DNA of 64,000 nt from Phaeophleospora eucalypticola (lineage: Eukaryota > Ascomycota > Dothideomycetes > Mycosphaerellales > Mycosphaerellaceae): positions 310,001-374,000 of the forward strand of contig JAKLNG010000001.1 of assembly GCA_022814565.1 (NCBI GenBank), in the 5' to 3' direction. Shown in pieces: positions 10,000 to 22,348 of this stretch. Both the position numbers and the translations under genes were made by a program. The notes below the pieces were generated by a model that was not told the origin of the DNA, did no database searches, and was given only the letters and a program-made list of their open reading frames with translations. Position 1 is the stretch's first letter. Each line of letters begins with the position of its first letter.

Positions 10000-12900
10000 A
10001 GAAGGAGACGAGTGAAAGATATATGGTTCTTCTGACCAGTTGTCATGTACGCCTACGTCCATAATCTGAATCGGATGGGGTTTGAAAGATATCGCATCTT
10101 CGTTTTTCAGAAATGGTCAGCTCTGCCGGAGATTTTGCTAGTCGATGCCAAAGAGTTCCATGGAGATACACAGAAAGAAACACAGCGCCAGTGTTGAGCA
10201 GAAGGTCAAACGGCCGAGAAGGCTGGAGACAACTTCGATGGCTGCTTCGCCTTGGAGTCAAAAGATTGCGATGTGCCGAGCATTCAGGCCTTGAATACAT
10301 AGCTCTGGGCCTAGAAAGAGACGAAGAACAGATCCGGCCGACTCAAGATCTTTTGAAATATCGGTACGCCGGGAGTCTGGAGCAAAGTTGGAGATGGCGC
10401 TTTCTCCATCGGCAGAGGAGGTGCGAGCTTTCACAGAGGCCTTCGCTCCTGGCCAGACTTCTGCTCTCAGTCGACCGAGACAAGCAAGCATCATAGGCTG
10501 TGGCCGAAGATGAGGAGCATTCCCGAGACGAATCGATTTCAACGAAGCCTCTTTGTCCCACATGGAAGAGACGGTTCAGAGACTCAAGTGTCTTCCAGCG
10601 ACACCGAATACTCACACGGACTCTTTCGTAAGGCCCATGCATACTCGCTAATCGTCTGGCGAGGGGTGCTTTTGGCGTTGCGTGTGATTGACCAAGATCG
10701 AGGGAGCGTTTCTTTAAGGGCAGTGGCTTCTTCTCATGCCAAGTCGTTCGCTTGCATGACTGCAAACGTCCTCATGGAGACGTCTAGAGTCCTCGACGAA
10801 GCGGCGTCGGCCGGCATTGCAGTTGTGGGGAACGACAAGCGACGCATCGGACATTATCCGATTCCTGGAAATCAGAATGAGGATCGATCTGTCGAGAGGA
10901 CACTCGGTTTGCTGTTTGCAAAGTCAGTCGTTCATGTGGCCGCCGCACGACCATCTTGAACCAAGCACGGGCATGACGAGCGAGGATGTTTTTCAAATCT
11001 TCAAGATCGTCGATAGGGCAGTGGGGCAGGTCGAAAATAACTGGCCTTCTGATCACGCCTGCATACTGATTGCCGCCGTTGGATGTCGGTGGCTTGGTGG
11101 TTTCAAGCTCTACGGGAACAATGATCACATCCGGGTATTTGGCGAGAGTGTGGACCTCAGCGGCGCTTTGAATGTTGGTCTAGCGGTTGCTGGAAATGGC
11201 TTGGTCGTCTTGGCTATTCATCGGATTCCAGAGATCTCATTAGGCTGGCATATTGGCGAGAAGATGCGATTTGGCTGCTGCGACTTCGCTTGGAGAGTCG
11301 AAAGAAAGTCGATGGGCGCTCAGCTGTCAGGTCCCGTCTGCAGGCACGCTCGCTCGCTCGCTACCAGCAGCATGGAGAGTGTGAGCGCCACGCATACTGC
11401 ATGCTCAGGCGGCGAGCCCGTCATCCTGTTACGCCATGTGAATAGCTGACGGGATTGAGATTGAGATCCCGCGCAATTCTTGCCAAGGAGAGGGAGGAAT
11501 TGGGAGGAAGGGCCGAGAAAGCTGGCAATTGCAAATGGGGATGCGTGTTCATCACTGGACAGAACAGAGTGGAGGAATTGGTGAGGAGAAGTGGAAGAAG
11601 GGCGAACCATTGGTGCTTGCAGGGTGAGGGCGACGCCATTGATGTTGGCCAGGATGGGGGAAAAGCAAGGATCTTTTCTCGTCGGGAGGTCGGGACAGCA
11701 CGCCGTCGCTGGCCAGTTTCAGGCAAGCGCGACGCGGGATGTTTTGCTGCACCTCGCGCGCTTGCCGACGCACCTCGCCGTCGCCGACATCCACATCCAA
11801 CATATCGCATTTGGGCAGCATTGAGCAGAGGGATGGTTATGGATAGCGTTGAAATCGGGAGGAGTGTAGGAGAAAGAGAGGGGCGGCAGCTGGCGAGATT
11901 GGGGGACAGGGCGCGACCCGGAGCTGTGGTTACAGTTGCACCTCACCCTGGCCGCTGGGTGGAGCGATGGCGCACTGCACGCAGAGGCTGAGATGAGGCA
12001 TTGGCATTGCTCGACGGTGATTGCTGTCACGATCCAGATGGGCAGCTGAATGTGCGAAGGGCAGCTGATGAGGCGTTCGCGAAAGTGGTTGCTGGAAATG
12101 CGGCTTGAGAGTGCCGGGACTGGAGCCATTTGATCGGAATGCCATCATGCAGACCGGGCGACTGCTGCTTGGGACAGGGCGCCGCCTCACTGGACCGGTA
12201 TGGGTGTATTGGAGGGTGTTGAAAGATGGTGTTGGAGGAAGCTGCACTCCCGACTACTCAAGATGGAACGGACGGTACGGCGGCACAGCAGAGAAGGGCA
12301 ACCACGATCAACGCTCTCCCAAGAAGGAATCTGAAGGAGTAGTAGTGGAAAAGATGCTGGCCCACGCGCTATTCTTCGCAGGGATTGCACAGCACACGCC
12401 ATCCCAATGTGCAACCAGTGCAACTCGCTACAGCCCATGTCCACCCATCCACTCATCCACTCTCCTGCAGTGAATCTGCACCTCGCGCCGGGATGAGAAT
12501 GCGGTTTCCTGTTGCGGCAACAACGCTCCACCGCCCGCGCCTATACCGCCCAATGCTGCCGGCTGCCTGCTCCTCCCCGCCCGCCGTCGTGCTGCCGTGT
12601 CTCGCCCGGCGGCTTCAATCGCACCCCATGTCCTGCAAACACACACCAAAGATACCGCGCCTCATCTTCCAACAATCTCCTCCTCCACAGGCCACACTGC
12701 CGTGAACGCGGCCGCAAACGATCCACATTCCGCCATCCGCATCCACTACGACAACCACCATCTCGACAACGACTCCCCCGTGCGTCACTTGCCTCTGTCA
12801 AACCAACCCATGTGCGGTTGAGTGCATTCAGCACGCACGCCGTCCACATGGCTGACCGTCTATTTGTCATGCTGCCGGGAATGGGCCACGCTGCTGGGGA

Positions 12901-14415
12901 GCGATGCCGTCGTCCAACGCTCCGGCACGCCGCCGCCGAACTGCCTGCTCACGAGGGCTGCATTGGCTCCGCCCGCTCCCAAAGCCTCTTGGGCAGCAAG
13001 CAACATCTATAGCAACATCTAAATGAGTCTCAAAAGACACCCTGGCCGACCGCCCACGACGGGGCATTCCAACTTGCCTATTTCCTCCGCTTCGCCATCC
13101 CCTCGCCTCAGCCGCAATTTCGACAGGGCACTTCAGACACTCGTGATGTGCACTCGAGATTGCCTCCCCGCAGCGGCACACATCATCATCGGAGAGAGCC
13201 CATGACGACGGCCACGCCGTGCCTGCCTTTAATCAATTTCGATGCAGCCAGCAGTCCGTCAAACGACCCAGAGACACGGAGCGCTAATTGCGAATGAGAG
13301 ATCGCCCGGAGGACCATCATCGCGCATGGTCAAGCAATCTGTGACCCGCTGCGCTGGGTCAGATCGCACCCAGGATGCAGCAAATGAGGCGTTCGTGCTG
13401 ATGGTGATACCGCAGCACGACCAGAGCGCACCAATCTACACACTACATCATCCCTGGGCAGTGACGGTGCCCTCCCACGCCTGCCCGCTGCAAGCTATAC
13501 AGCTAGCTCGGCAGTGAAGCTGGGCATTGGCAGGCACTTTCATTCACTTGACAGAGTTCAGCTGCCGCGCGGGCACCACCGCGACCACACCGCGCCCGCT
13601 AGTTCTCGTAGCTGCTGCCGCATCGTGGCTTTATTGGCCCGTAGCACTGCGGCTTTTCTTAGCCTTTCCTTTTAGCTGATCTACTCGCAGGCCCGGCTCA
13701 TGTTCCGCCTTCGCCTGTGGCGCCATCCTCCTACGTGCGATCGAGTGGCATCGGTGCCTACCTACCGCCGTGCATGAGGGTTGGCAAGGCCGCTGCTCGT
13801 CAGTGCGCACACATACACACACAGATATGCAACTCGTGTTGGACCAGGGCAGGCGCTTCACACGCTCCTCGCCCAATTATACCCACATCTCGACCGCTTT
13901 CGACTGGCAGCCCGATGCTTTGAGGGAGTGCTGCTCGCCACAACACCCCGTTCGGTTGCGCGGTCGCGTCTCTGAGCACCCTTCCTCCCCGTCTGAGCTC
14001 TCCTGCCGTTGCCCCCTTTGCCCTTCGCGGCGCATCGTACGCCTGCTTGGCGGTCCCTGAACTGTTGTCAGGCACGCCTCACTAACTGCCCTTATCCTTC
14101 CCTGTGGGGTGGGTCTGGAATGGTTTGCTATGAGACTTATGCAACCCTCTGCATCCAGTCTGTGATGGGCTGTACATGGGCCCTGGTGATGATGCAGCGA
14201 TGCTATATGTTCGAACGCCTCGTCGCCTGTCTGTCGAGACCCGTCATTTTGGTCGAGACAGCATGTTGTGCTTCGATCGCTTATCTAGATCGTGCTCCTC
14301 CGTTCTTGTCTCCATCACCAGCATCCGCCGCAGCTACTGACAGCTCTTCCTGGGACCGACGTGGCATGACTCCGACTCCTCAACGTTGACCTGTTGCGTT
14401 CCGTGGGTTTGTGAC
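10000..14415. other. Long intergenic region with decayed coding traces
   Basis: 4.4 kb lies between the glutaminase and the Zn2Cys6 regulator. Apart from the minus-strand fragment at 10784-11231 described separately, open frames are short, overlap on both strands and lack domains. The last 2 kb (about 12.4-14.4 kb) is rich in C and T tracts and has a short CA repeat at 13805-13823, consistent with a long promoter and 5' leader of the downstream regulator. Nothing else is supported. Confidence 0.4.
10784..11231 (-). pseudogene. Possible decayed gene with an in-frame stop
   Basis: On the minus strand one reading frame runs from an ATG at about 11231 (MNSQDDQAISSNR), meets a TAG at about 11192, and then stays open for about 135 codons (TNIQSAAEVHTLAKYPDVII and so on) to 10784. 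The open part has a normal protein-like composition and contains FDLPHCPIDDLEDLKNILAR. The TAG could instead be a splice acceptor (CCGCTAG), with an upstream exon I could not find. I recognise no family. Downstream, other minus-strand frames continue with further stops, which favours a decayed gene over an intact one. Confidence 0.3.
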
Positions 14416-17211
14416 ATGGCTTCCTCCTCTTGGGCTGGCTATGGCCCGGCTGCCCCGACTCAAGGCCCCTCATCCGCCCAACTACAACGCTCTGGCTCAG
14501 GCGACCGCCAGAAGAAGCCTCAGTCTCGACAACTTCTCTCGTGTACAAAGTGTCGAGAGAGGAAGGTTAAGGTTCGGACAGGACAGCCTCACTGTCCAGA
14601 GCTTACGCTGATGCTGCATCACAGTGCGACCGTACAAAGCCTTGCTCTGCCTGCTGCGCCAGAGGTCATCCAAAGGAGTGCGAGTTTGTCGTTGGCGAAG
14701 GCAATGACTATAGTCCAATTCAACAGTCGTACGAGATTCGAAAGCTTCGTGCTGAGAACCAACGATTGAAGGAGAGGTTACAACAAGCTCGTCTGACGGG
14801 ATCCGGCGACGACGATGATGACGACGAATCGTCTGACCGTAAAGGGTCGCGCACGACTTCAAGAGCGGCCGCTTCACGACAGCGACGTTTCAAGACTGGA
14901 GAGCGTGTCGACAACCTCTACTTTGGCACGCCAGGCCTTGCAAACATCGTTCAAGACGTACGTCTCATATCACCCGTCTTCCCATCTGGTGGTCTAACTG
15001 ATTCTTCTAGTTCGCCAACCTTGGTGTTGGCAGTCAATCACTCACGCACACCGTTCCACGAGGACGGGACATGTATCTACCTCCTGATGGGCCCTCGGCG
15101 TACCCCTTTCCCATCATGCAGGGTGGTCATTCCGCTGCTGCACTCGCTCGCGGCCTCTTGACATCACACGATCTCATCTATGAAGCAGTTGACATGTTCC
15201 AAAGACGAGCGCAATCATGCTACTTTCCACACACGCCCGACGAAGTTACGAAGAGGGAAGTCGAGCGCTTCTTGGCGGACGCCGAGGGCAACGCGGAGAA
15301 GTATCCGGATATGCTCGCACTTATCTTCGCCACTATGGCCACGGGTATGCAAATGGGCGTTTACGATAAACATTGCGGATGGGCTGCTGGTGCAGTCGAG
15401 GACACACGCAGAACCAGTGATGTCTACCGTGAGTCAAGTGAAGAATTCGTCGCGGTTTCGTCGGCTAATGGACTCTCAGTGGCAGCGGCAATGCAGGCGC
15501 TCCGGCTTGCTTCGTACCTCAACTCTCCATCACTCTTGGGCATTCAGGCCATGATCATGATGGGGCCGTATCTCACAAACAGTGGCCGATTGCTCGACGC
15601 TTGGACGCTGTTCGGCACGACCATTCGAATGGCGCACTCGATCGGCCTCCATCGAGACCCCAAACTCCTCGACCCAGCTCCGCCGTTACGAGAGAGCACC
15701 ATCAGGCGAACACTATGGTGGTGGATGCTGCACATGGACCAACAGTACTCCGTAACTTTAGGTCGACCGCTTGGTATCTCAGGCTTCGGCGACTGCCCTC
15801 CCCCAGAACCCCTCACGACGAACCCGACGATACTTCGACTTGGAGAATTCGTCGATCATTTCACAATACTTGCGCGACAGATCCTCAGCAGCGACGGAAT
15901 GATGAACATCAATCGAATCGATGACTTCACAGATAAGCTGATCGGCTTGTGGGACACGATGCCAGAGGCGCTTCAATTCAACGAAAGCTGGGTGTCACAG
16001 GAGACATCTTTACCGGACTGGCCGCTCGAGGTCATGTCGACGAGTAAGTAGCGAGCGACCTGTGGATACGATTGAGGCTGACGATTATGACAGTGCTTTT
16101 CTCGAAGGTTCAATCGTTCCTGATACTGCTCAACCGCCAACGAGTCGAACGCACACAAGCAACGCCCGGCGACCACTCACCTCCGGGATCGATGATGCCT
16201 CCTCCTCGACCGGCACCCTCCGCTGGCTCAATGTCGTATGGTGAACATCCAGTGCACCCAGCGCCTTTACGAGGCAGAGCTCTCGTAATCAACTCCTGCG
16301 TTCAGCTCCTGCAGGCTTTCCTCTTCTTCTGGCACCGCAACCCAGCCGTGCTGATCTGCTGGACAATGGGTCAACAAGCCTTCAACGCGTGCATGATTCT
16401 CATCTTGGACGCCTGGGAGACAGATCAAGAGCATCATCAATGGCTTGTCAACAATGCTTACTACGTGTTCCTGCAGCTGCAGGAGAACGGTGTGCACAAA
16501 CTTGCAGAAGTCGCTGTAAGAAGGATATCCGATGGCCTGGCGATGTTGGGCCAGAGGAAAGCACAACGGGACCAACAAGCAGCACAAGCGATGTCGAGAC
16601 AACAACGCGCGAGCTCATTTCATCCGCAATTACAGATCGACACCGCGTCCATGACAGACTTCTCGAACGACGCTGTCATGGGCGACACGGGCATGTTTCT
16701 CCTCGAAGACCCAGGCCTTCAAGGCTACACACCAAGCGCATTTCAGCCGTTGGGATGGTGTATGGCAGGCGGCAGCGCACATCCTTCGACCTCGAGCAAC
16801 CCGACGACGCCGAACATTCCCTCGCCCATCGTACCCGTCAGTCAAGTTACCGCCGCTCCTTTCCCGGTCATGTGCAGTCCTCCGTTCATGAGCCCCGTAA
16901 TCTCCGGCGTCAACGTGCTGCCATCGAGCTATGGCACTACCGAGCCTGGCCAAGCAGCTTTCACACCCATCAATCCCAACGCTATGGGCTTCCCTGGAGT
17001 ACCTCTAGCTTCAGCAGGACCTTCGCAAGAACAAGCATCACGGGCAGCAACAAGAGAAGAGCGGCAGTCTTTTTCTCGGCTTCGCGGTCCCCACCACAGC
17101 CAACATCGGCCACAAGGCGCGGGACCGCGAGGCATCAATCAGCATCAACACCGCGAGCAGCAACATCATCAGAGCAGCAGGCCGGCGAGGAGTCATCAGA
17201 GACGGAAGTAG
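14416..17211 (+). CDS. Zn2Cys6 fungal-specific transcription factor
   Basis: Four exons, 14416-14571, 14625-14957, 15011-16043 and 16094-17211, give 879 aa. The first intron interrupts the zinc cluster: CTKCRERKVK before it and CDRTKPCSACCARGHPKEC after it restore the six-cysteine Zn2Cys6 pattern exactly, using a donor GTTCGG. A short coiled coil (YEIRKLRAENQRLKERLQQ) follows, then an acidic Asp run. Residues about 230-520 form the fungal-specific middle homology region, with NSGRLLDAWTLFGTTIRMAHSIGLHRD and RRTLWWWMLHMDQQYSVTLGRPL. The C-terminal third is low complexity (Pro/Ser/Gln and His), likely an activation region. It should act as a nuclear DNA-binding regulator; its targets are unknown. 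The long upstream region suggests complex control. Confidence 0.9.
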
Positions 17212-17849
17212 CGCCGGACCACTGGCAGGCGAATGCGGGACGGCAGTGGGTTTGTCTTTGGCTTTGGTGAACTGGGAGTTTGACTTGGGAAGGGTCTTTG
17301 TTTTCTGTGCATATTTGGAGAAATACTACAACTAAGTAACGGCACTGGAGAAATGGAGCACGGATGGGAAAGATGGGAAAGAAGGCCTGCAAAGGCGATT
17401 GGCTCGAGCCATGGAGAGAGCTCTACTACCAAGGAGGGAATGGATTGGGAATTTTGCTTGTACGTCGGCGGATCAAAAGATACTCGTTGAGAAGACAGAT
17501 AGCTCTGCACGAGATGTGTGGTAATTACGGAATGTAAGAGATTTCGAGGAGAGAGCGCCTTTCGACGAGACTTCGCACTTTGACCACGCGGCCATCTTGC
17601 AATGAAAACAGAGTACAGACCTGCGATTGGAGGGAAGAACTAATCAGATAATTTGAAGTGCCATCTCTCTCTGCACGTTGTTGGCCGTGCCGCCCACGCA
17701 TCCCGATTCTCCACGTTGCACAAAAGCCGGGATAGCCTTGGTAGAAGAATGTGCGTTGGCAGTGTCAAAGTTGCTTGTCGTTTACTTCTGACAGCTGTGA
17801 GAGGACGCGGCAATCTGAACTAAAAGCTGCCGTCGGCGTCTACAGTGGG

Positions 17850-19600
17850 TAGTGCTGGGATCTGGGGAGAAGAGTAGTCTATTCTGCGCTGGCGAATGGG
17901 GGCTCAATCTCTGGGAAGAGCTCGTTTGGAGGTTCGGAGTTCTGTGCTGGCTCGTCTGCTGGGGAGGAGAAGCTGTCACATTTGCCTGTTGCATGTGGCA
18001 CGGACGTAGTTGTTGCTGGTGGGGAGAAGGAGGGTTAAGCGGAAGGAAGCGGTATCTGCAGGTGGCGTTTCGACAGGCGAGAGGAGAACGCTTTGACGAC
18101 AGACGAGAAGGAAGACGAGACGAACGACGCTCTGACGGGCGGGACGGGGGATGTGCGGCCGTCTGAGGGCGAGGTGATGGGGAGCGACGGAAACTGGAGT
18201 TTGGGAGGAGAGGAGAGCCGGTCGCTAGCTTCGCCGGGTGTCTTGTCTGCTACTACAAGTAATGACTGACGGCGGTTCTTGTGCTGGTCAGGTGGACTTG
18301 AGAGTCAGACTTTCGGCAATATGACCAGCGGAGACGTAAGACGCACCCTTTGCCGTCAACGAGAGGCTCGCACGAATGAGGCGAGAGCGAACGAGTGTTC
18401 CCTGGAGTGGACAGGGGAAGCGAAGCAACTTTCGCCTCACTTCTTGGAGAGCAAAGCTTCTTCTCTTTCTTCAGAGCTCGCTCGCTCGCTCGCTTATTTC
18501 AGTACGTCAGTGGTGTCCAGAAGACATCGCTGACTTCAATCGACAGGAAACGCCTCGACTGCGAAGTCAGAGAAGAACGAGTTGCTGAGAAACACCTCGC
18601 TTGGTCCAGACGAAGCGCGGGGACAAGGGAAAGCTCTGATCATGCCCGATCGTGAAGACGACATGCTGATGAGAAAGGCACAGATATCTTGACCACTAGA
18701 CGAGCAACGACCCGCTACACGGCTTCGACGATCAACATGTGCTTGTGCCGCAGCAAGAGAAGACCATGAGACAACAGCGCTTGGTCGATTCGGGAGAACT
18801 TGACCTTCAACTCAACTTGGGAATCGCAGACTCGGGCCTCGCAGACGATACTGTCGCTGAGAAGCCCGAGTTGAGTTGTCGGCGTTGTTGACGACCCTGG
18901 GGTGCACGCTCTGCTTTCTGTCACATTCCCGGCTTGAAAGCGATGCGTGTACATGCAGGTCTCTGCCGCCCATTGCACAATGGCGATGATGGCCGAGATA
19001 CGTCCGATCCTTCAAAGTTGTTGCGACATCTCAATCGTCGTCCAGACCGCGTTTTGGTGAGCCTAGCGGACAAAGAGCAGCTGCATGAGCACTGTACCGT
19101 ACGCTGCTCGAGGGTGAGAAAGGGCATCTCGCTCAATGGGCGGCAGTCCAAGACACTGTCTCAGCGATAGGGTGATTGTGATGCTCTTGTCGCAACGACG
19201 AGCCTGTGCCACAAGACTTCTGAGAAGAACATCCGAGTGGTTCCTCGCATCCGAGCAGGAGATCTTGATTCTGGACCTGGTGTCGTCAACACAACCACGT
19301 CGAGCTTTACCACTTTCCGTAATTGCATTAACGATGCCGATACTCCACTCCAGAGCAGGCCAGCGTCTCGAGGATTGCTGGCATGTTTAACCGTACGAGG
19401 AATATGTAGGCCTTGTGCGATGAAGATCGCAATGGCTCAGATGCCGGCTATTGCACCGTCAGTGGAGCCCAGCATGACAACGCATCAAGCACCGTGAGCC
19501 CTAGATCATGGGTCTCGATTGAGAAGCGTCGATCAGAAACCTGTAGCAAAAAGATCCCAGTCCTCGTTCGCGTTGGACTAGATCAGCTCTAATGCACGAG
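17850..19600 (+). pseudogene. Unannotated multi-exon gene, intact structure not recoverable (possibly decaying)
   Basis: Several plus-strand segments read like protein and are joined by plausible introns. About 18069-18260 encodes an acidic stretch (ALTTDEKEDETNDALTGG) ending at a GTAATG donor, whose CAG acceptor at about 18292 leads in frame to GLESQTFGNMTSGD. A second intron (GTACGT at about 18504 to GACAG) joins SELARSLAYF to RNASTAKSEKNELL. A third (GTCGGC to ATGCAG) joins AEKPELS to CLCRPLHNGDDGRDTSD, and a fourth (GTGAGA to GATAG at about 19113-19169) joins HEHCTVRCSR to GDCDALVATT. The end at about 19590 reads SKKIPVLVRVGLDQL and then stops. At least two junctions, near 18690 and 19400, cannot be connected without a frameshift. 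Either the gene is decaying or there are small sequence errors. No family is recognised; it looks like an acidic, Ser/Thr-rich nuclear-type protein. Confidence 0.35.
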
Positions 19601-20156
19601 GTGGAGTCTCTCGCCTGCTACGGTAGGCGTGCACGTTCTTGCAAAGATTTGTGAGCCGCTTTGCTTGAAAATCAAAACGGGCTGCTCATTGTCTCAGTCG
19701 TGTCAGTCGTATCAGTTGTTTCATACCAATCGTCTTCAGTGAGGCTTTGGATGTGATCCTGCCCCAATGTCGATCGGGCAAGGGCATGGCGGCACTTACT
19801 AATTATAGGGCGCCTGGGGTTGGACGGCCCGCGCCTCTGCGGTTGTAAGTTTCTCCGCACCGTTGACGGAGGGGTCTCGGTCTTGGAGAGGCGACGATCT
19901 TGCGGACAAGCATCGAATCGCCTTTCAAACCGTCAGGAGCACAACAACCATCATCACTCTCCGCCTCAGGCGACTGATCGCTCCGTCTGAGCCTCCCTGG
20001 TGGAGCGCACGCACTCCCTTCTGTACAACAACAGCGACAACGCTCTTTGCCTCTGCAATCATCACAAGATCCCCGGTACTGCCCGAGCGGTGCCCCTCGC
20101 GATAACGGTTCACGGGCACGCGACAGCTCACTTGACCACGACAACAAACACCCGAC

Positions 20157-21743
20157 ATGAGCGGCCTCAACTCACGCCGCCAAAATGCTTCCACCAACAT
20201 GACCTCCGACGATGACTTTGCCGATGATAGGGACTTCTTGAACTACCTGCGAACAGCAGGTGGCACCGTCTCTGCCGACCATCCTGCACCGCAGCTCGAT
20301 CGCACCGATTCATCGGAGAGGAAGAGACGGCACACTGGATCTGAGCCTGAGAGGAGGGATTATCCGTACAACCCTTATCACGGCCGACCGATGGTTGCTT
20401 CGAGATTCAACAGTGGCAGCTCTGGCAGGAGCGGCGCACAGCCAGGGAGCGCTTTGGATGCACCGATTGACCTCACTGGTCCCAGCAGAGCTTCAAGGCC
20501 AGACACGAGCACGATGAGGCATGCAAGCCGTGACAGCTTTGCTAGCAGGCAGCGAAGGGCAGATGCTGCACCACCGGTCTGGCAGCCAGACGCCGATGTC
20601 AGCCAATGTCCCGTTTGCAAGGCCGACTTCACTTTCTTCTTTCGGAAGCATCACTGCCGAAAGTGTGGACGAGTGGTCTGCAGCAACTGCTCGCCTCATC
20701 GCATCACCATTCCGAGACAATACATTGTTCAGGCACCAACAATGATCGGCGATGACCCTGAGTCGCCGGCAAGGCTAGGAAATCCAGCGTTGGGCGGGGG
20801 TGAAGTTGTGAGGGTTTGCAACCCTTGTGTGCCGGACCCATGGACACCTGATCCTGCTTCCGACGATCCAGTATTGCGACAGAGACAGAGTCGACCTGTG
20901 AATATGGACATCCCCCCGCCGGAGTCTCTGATGTCCAGACTGGCCCAGAGACATCCCATGGATCGACCAGATCGATATCGACAGATTGCGCCATCTGCTT
21001 TGAGTAGGAATCGAGCAAATACGCATGATGCCGGTCCCCCTAGATTCGGCCTCATTCCTCAAGCTCCAGGAGCGCCATCCTTCGTGCCAACCTTTGGGAG
21101 TATGCCGCAGCATGGTCCGCCTCCGCGCGTAAGCTCAAGATACGGCACTGGTCATCGTCATTCCCAGAGCAATGCAGATCGTCCACCAGTCTGGGATCCA
21201 ATGGGTCGTCTGGCTCAATCTCAGCCCCAAGCAACTAATGCTCCCGCAGCACCAGCGCCACAGCCGAGACGTCAAGTCAGAGAGGAGGATGAGTGCCCTG
21301 TGTGCGGAATCGAAATGCCGCCAGGAGAGAGCGTTCGCGAAGCACACATCCAGGAGTGCATCGCATCTCGATTCTCTTCAACACCTGTGCAGCCACCGCG
21401 CTCCGCACCGCCGTCGTCAGATGCTGCTGTTGCCCCTCCTCCTGGAGGCAGCCTTGGCACGTCAGCTTCGAGCAGCGCAACACCGCCCCCCGTTCCGGAG
21501 GGATCTCGTCCTAGGGCGACGAGCTACAGACCTCGCGGCATGGCCTTGTATCGAGCCACCGAGAAGGACTGCACGACGGAAGATGGAGAGCCACAGGAAT
21601 GTGTCATATGCTTTGAGGAGTTTGAGACGGGCGATGAAATGGGGCGCATGGAGTGTTTGTGCAAGTTCCACCGGAAGTGCATCCGGCAATGGTGGGATAC
21701 AAAAGGTGTTGGCAGCTGTCCAACCCATCAACTGCATGAGTAG
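20157..21743 (+). CDS. FYVE and RING finger protein, Pib1-like E3 ubiquitin ligase
   Basis: A 528-aa intronless protein with three zinc-binding modules. Residues about 145-195 are a FYVE domain with WQPD (the WxxD motif), CPVC, RKHHCRKCG and CSNCSPHR, the lipid-binding signature for phosphatidylinositol 3-phosphate. Around residue 380 a C2HC motif (CPVCGIEMPPGESVREAHIQEC) resembles a ubiquitin-binding UBZ finger. The C-terminus (about 481-528) is a RING variant: CVICFEEFETGD, then MECLCKFHRKCIRQWW and CPTHQ, with His in the last ligand position. FYVE plus RING matches yeast Pib1, an endosomal/vacuolar-membrane E3 ligase, so a role in ubiquitin-dependent sorting is inferred. The middle is disordered and Pro-rich. 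A second Met at residue 15 (20199) is an alternative start. Confidence 0.88.
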   Translation: MSGLNSRRQNASTNMTSDDDFADDRDFLNYLRTAGGTVSADHPAPQLDRTDSSERKRRHTGSEPERRDYPYNPYHGRPMVASRFNSGSSGRSGAQPGSALDAPIDLTGPSRASRPDTSTMRHASRDSFASRQRRADAAPPVWQPDADVSQCPVCKADFTFFFRKHHCRKCGRVVCSNCSPHRITIPRQYIVQAPTMIGDDPESPARLGNPALGGGEVVRVCNPCVPDPWTPDPASDDPVLRQRQSRPVNMDIPPPESLMSRLAQRHPMDRPDRYRQIAPSALSRNRANTHDAGPPRFGLIPQAPGAPSFVPTFGSMPQHGPPPRVSSRYGTGHRHSQSNADRPPVWDPMGRLAQSQPQATNAPAAPAPQPRRQVREEDECPVCGIEMPPGESVREAHIQECIASRFSSTPVQPPRSAPPSSDAAVAPPPGGSLGTSASSSATPPPVPEGSRPRATSYRPRGMALYRATEKDCTTEDGEPQECVICFEEFETGDEMGRMECLCKFHRKCIRQWWDTKGVGSCPTHQLHE

Positions 21744-22348
21744 GGTGTGAGAGTTGTGGGAATGAGACCTGTCAGCGAGACAGAATGATTCAATGAGGGC
21801 GTTTGGGACTTGAGTCGGGATTGGAATCGGCGCTTAATGCATAGCGGCGGAATAGAGGCTGGGGTAGGCCTTTGCTCATGGCGTTCTTATACCCGCTTCC
21901 TGATCGTAGATAGGCCTGCGATGATCACGAATTCTCTCGCTTCTACTTTACTTCTCCTTGTTGTCTGTGCAAGTTGTGCCATCTAAGTGTGCGTGCTCTC
22001 CGCGGGCCACGATCACATGAAGACGTGTATGGGAGCTCCAGCCGCTAATCCGGTTCGGGAGTAGTTCGGCGTTCTCAAGCTCGACCTTCAGGTTCGCGAG
22101 TCCTCGACTCTGCGCTTCCACTTCACTCGCCCATTGACAAAAGCGACCAACTCCTACTTCTGCGTCTCGTGATTCCAAGTTGACTACAAATAGCCACCTC
22201 ACGCTCGTTCGACAGTCTCGCGCAAGGCGAAGGAGATCAAAACACATCGAGCAACGCGCCCTACACCAATTCGCAACTCGGTTTCGATGAGTGGTCCTAC
22301 GACCTGACGCGCATAGTCTCGGTCGGAGCACACTGAACATCACACATC
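21744..22348. other. Intergenic region upstream of ssu72
   Basis: 600 bp with no supported gene. It holds the 3' end of the FYVE/RING transcript and presumably the ssu72 promoter. Only short discordant frames are visible. Confidence 0.4.

Noticed and set aside
18478..18500. GCTC tandem repeat as a regulatory element
   Set aside because: Only about four copies, inside a probable exon (ELARSLAY); no reason to call it functional.
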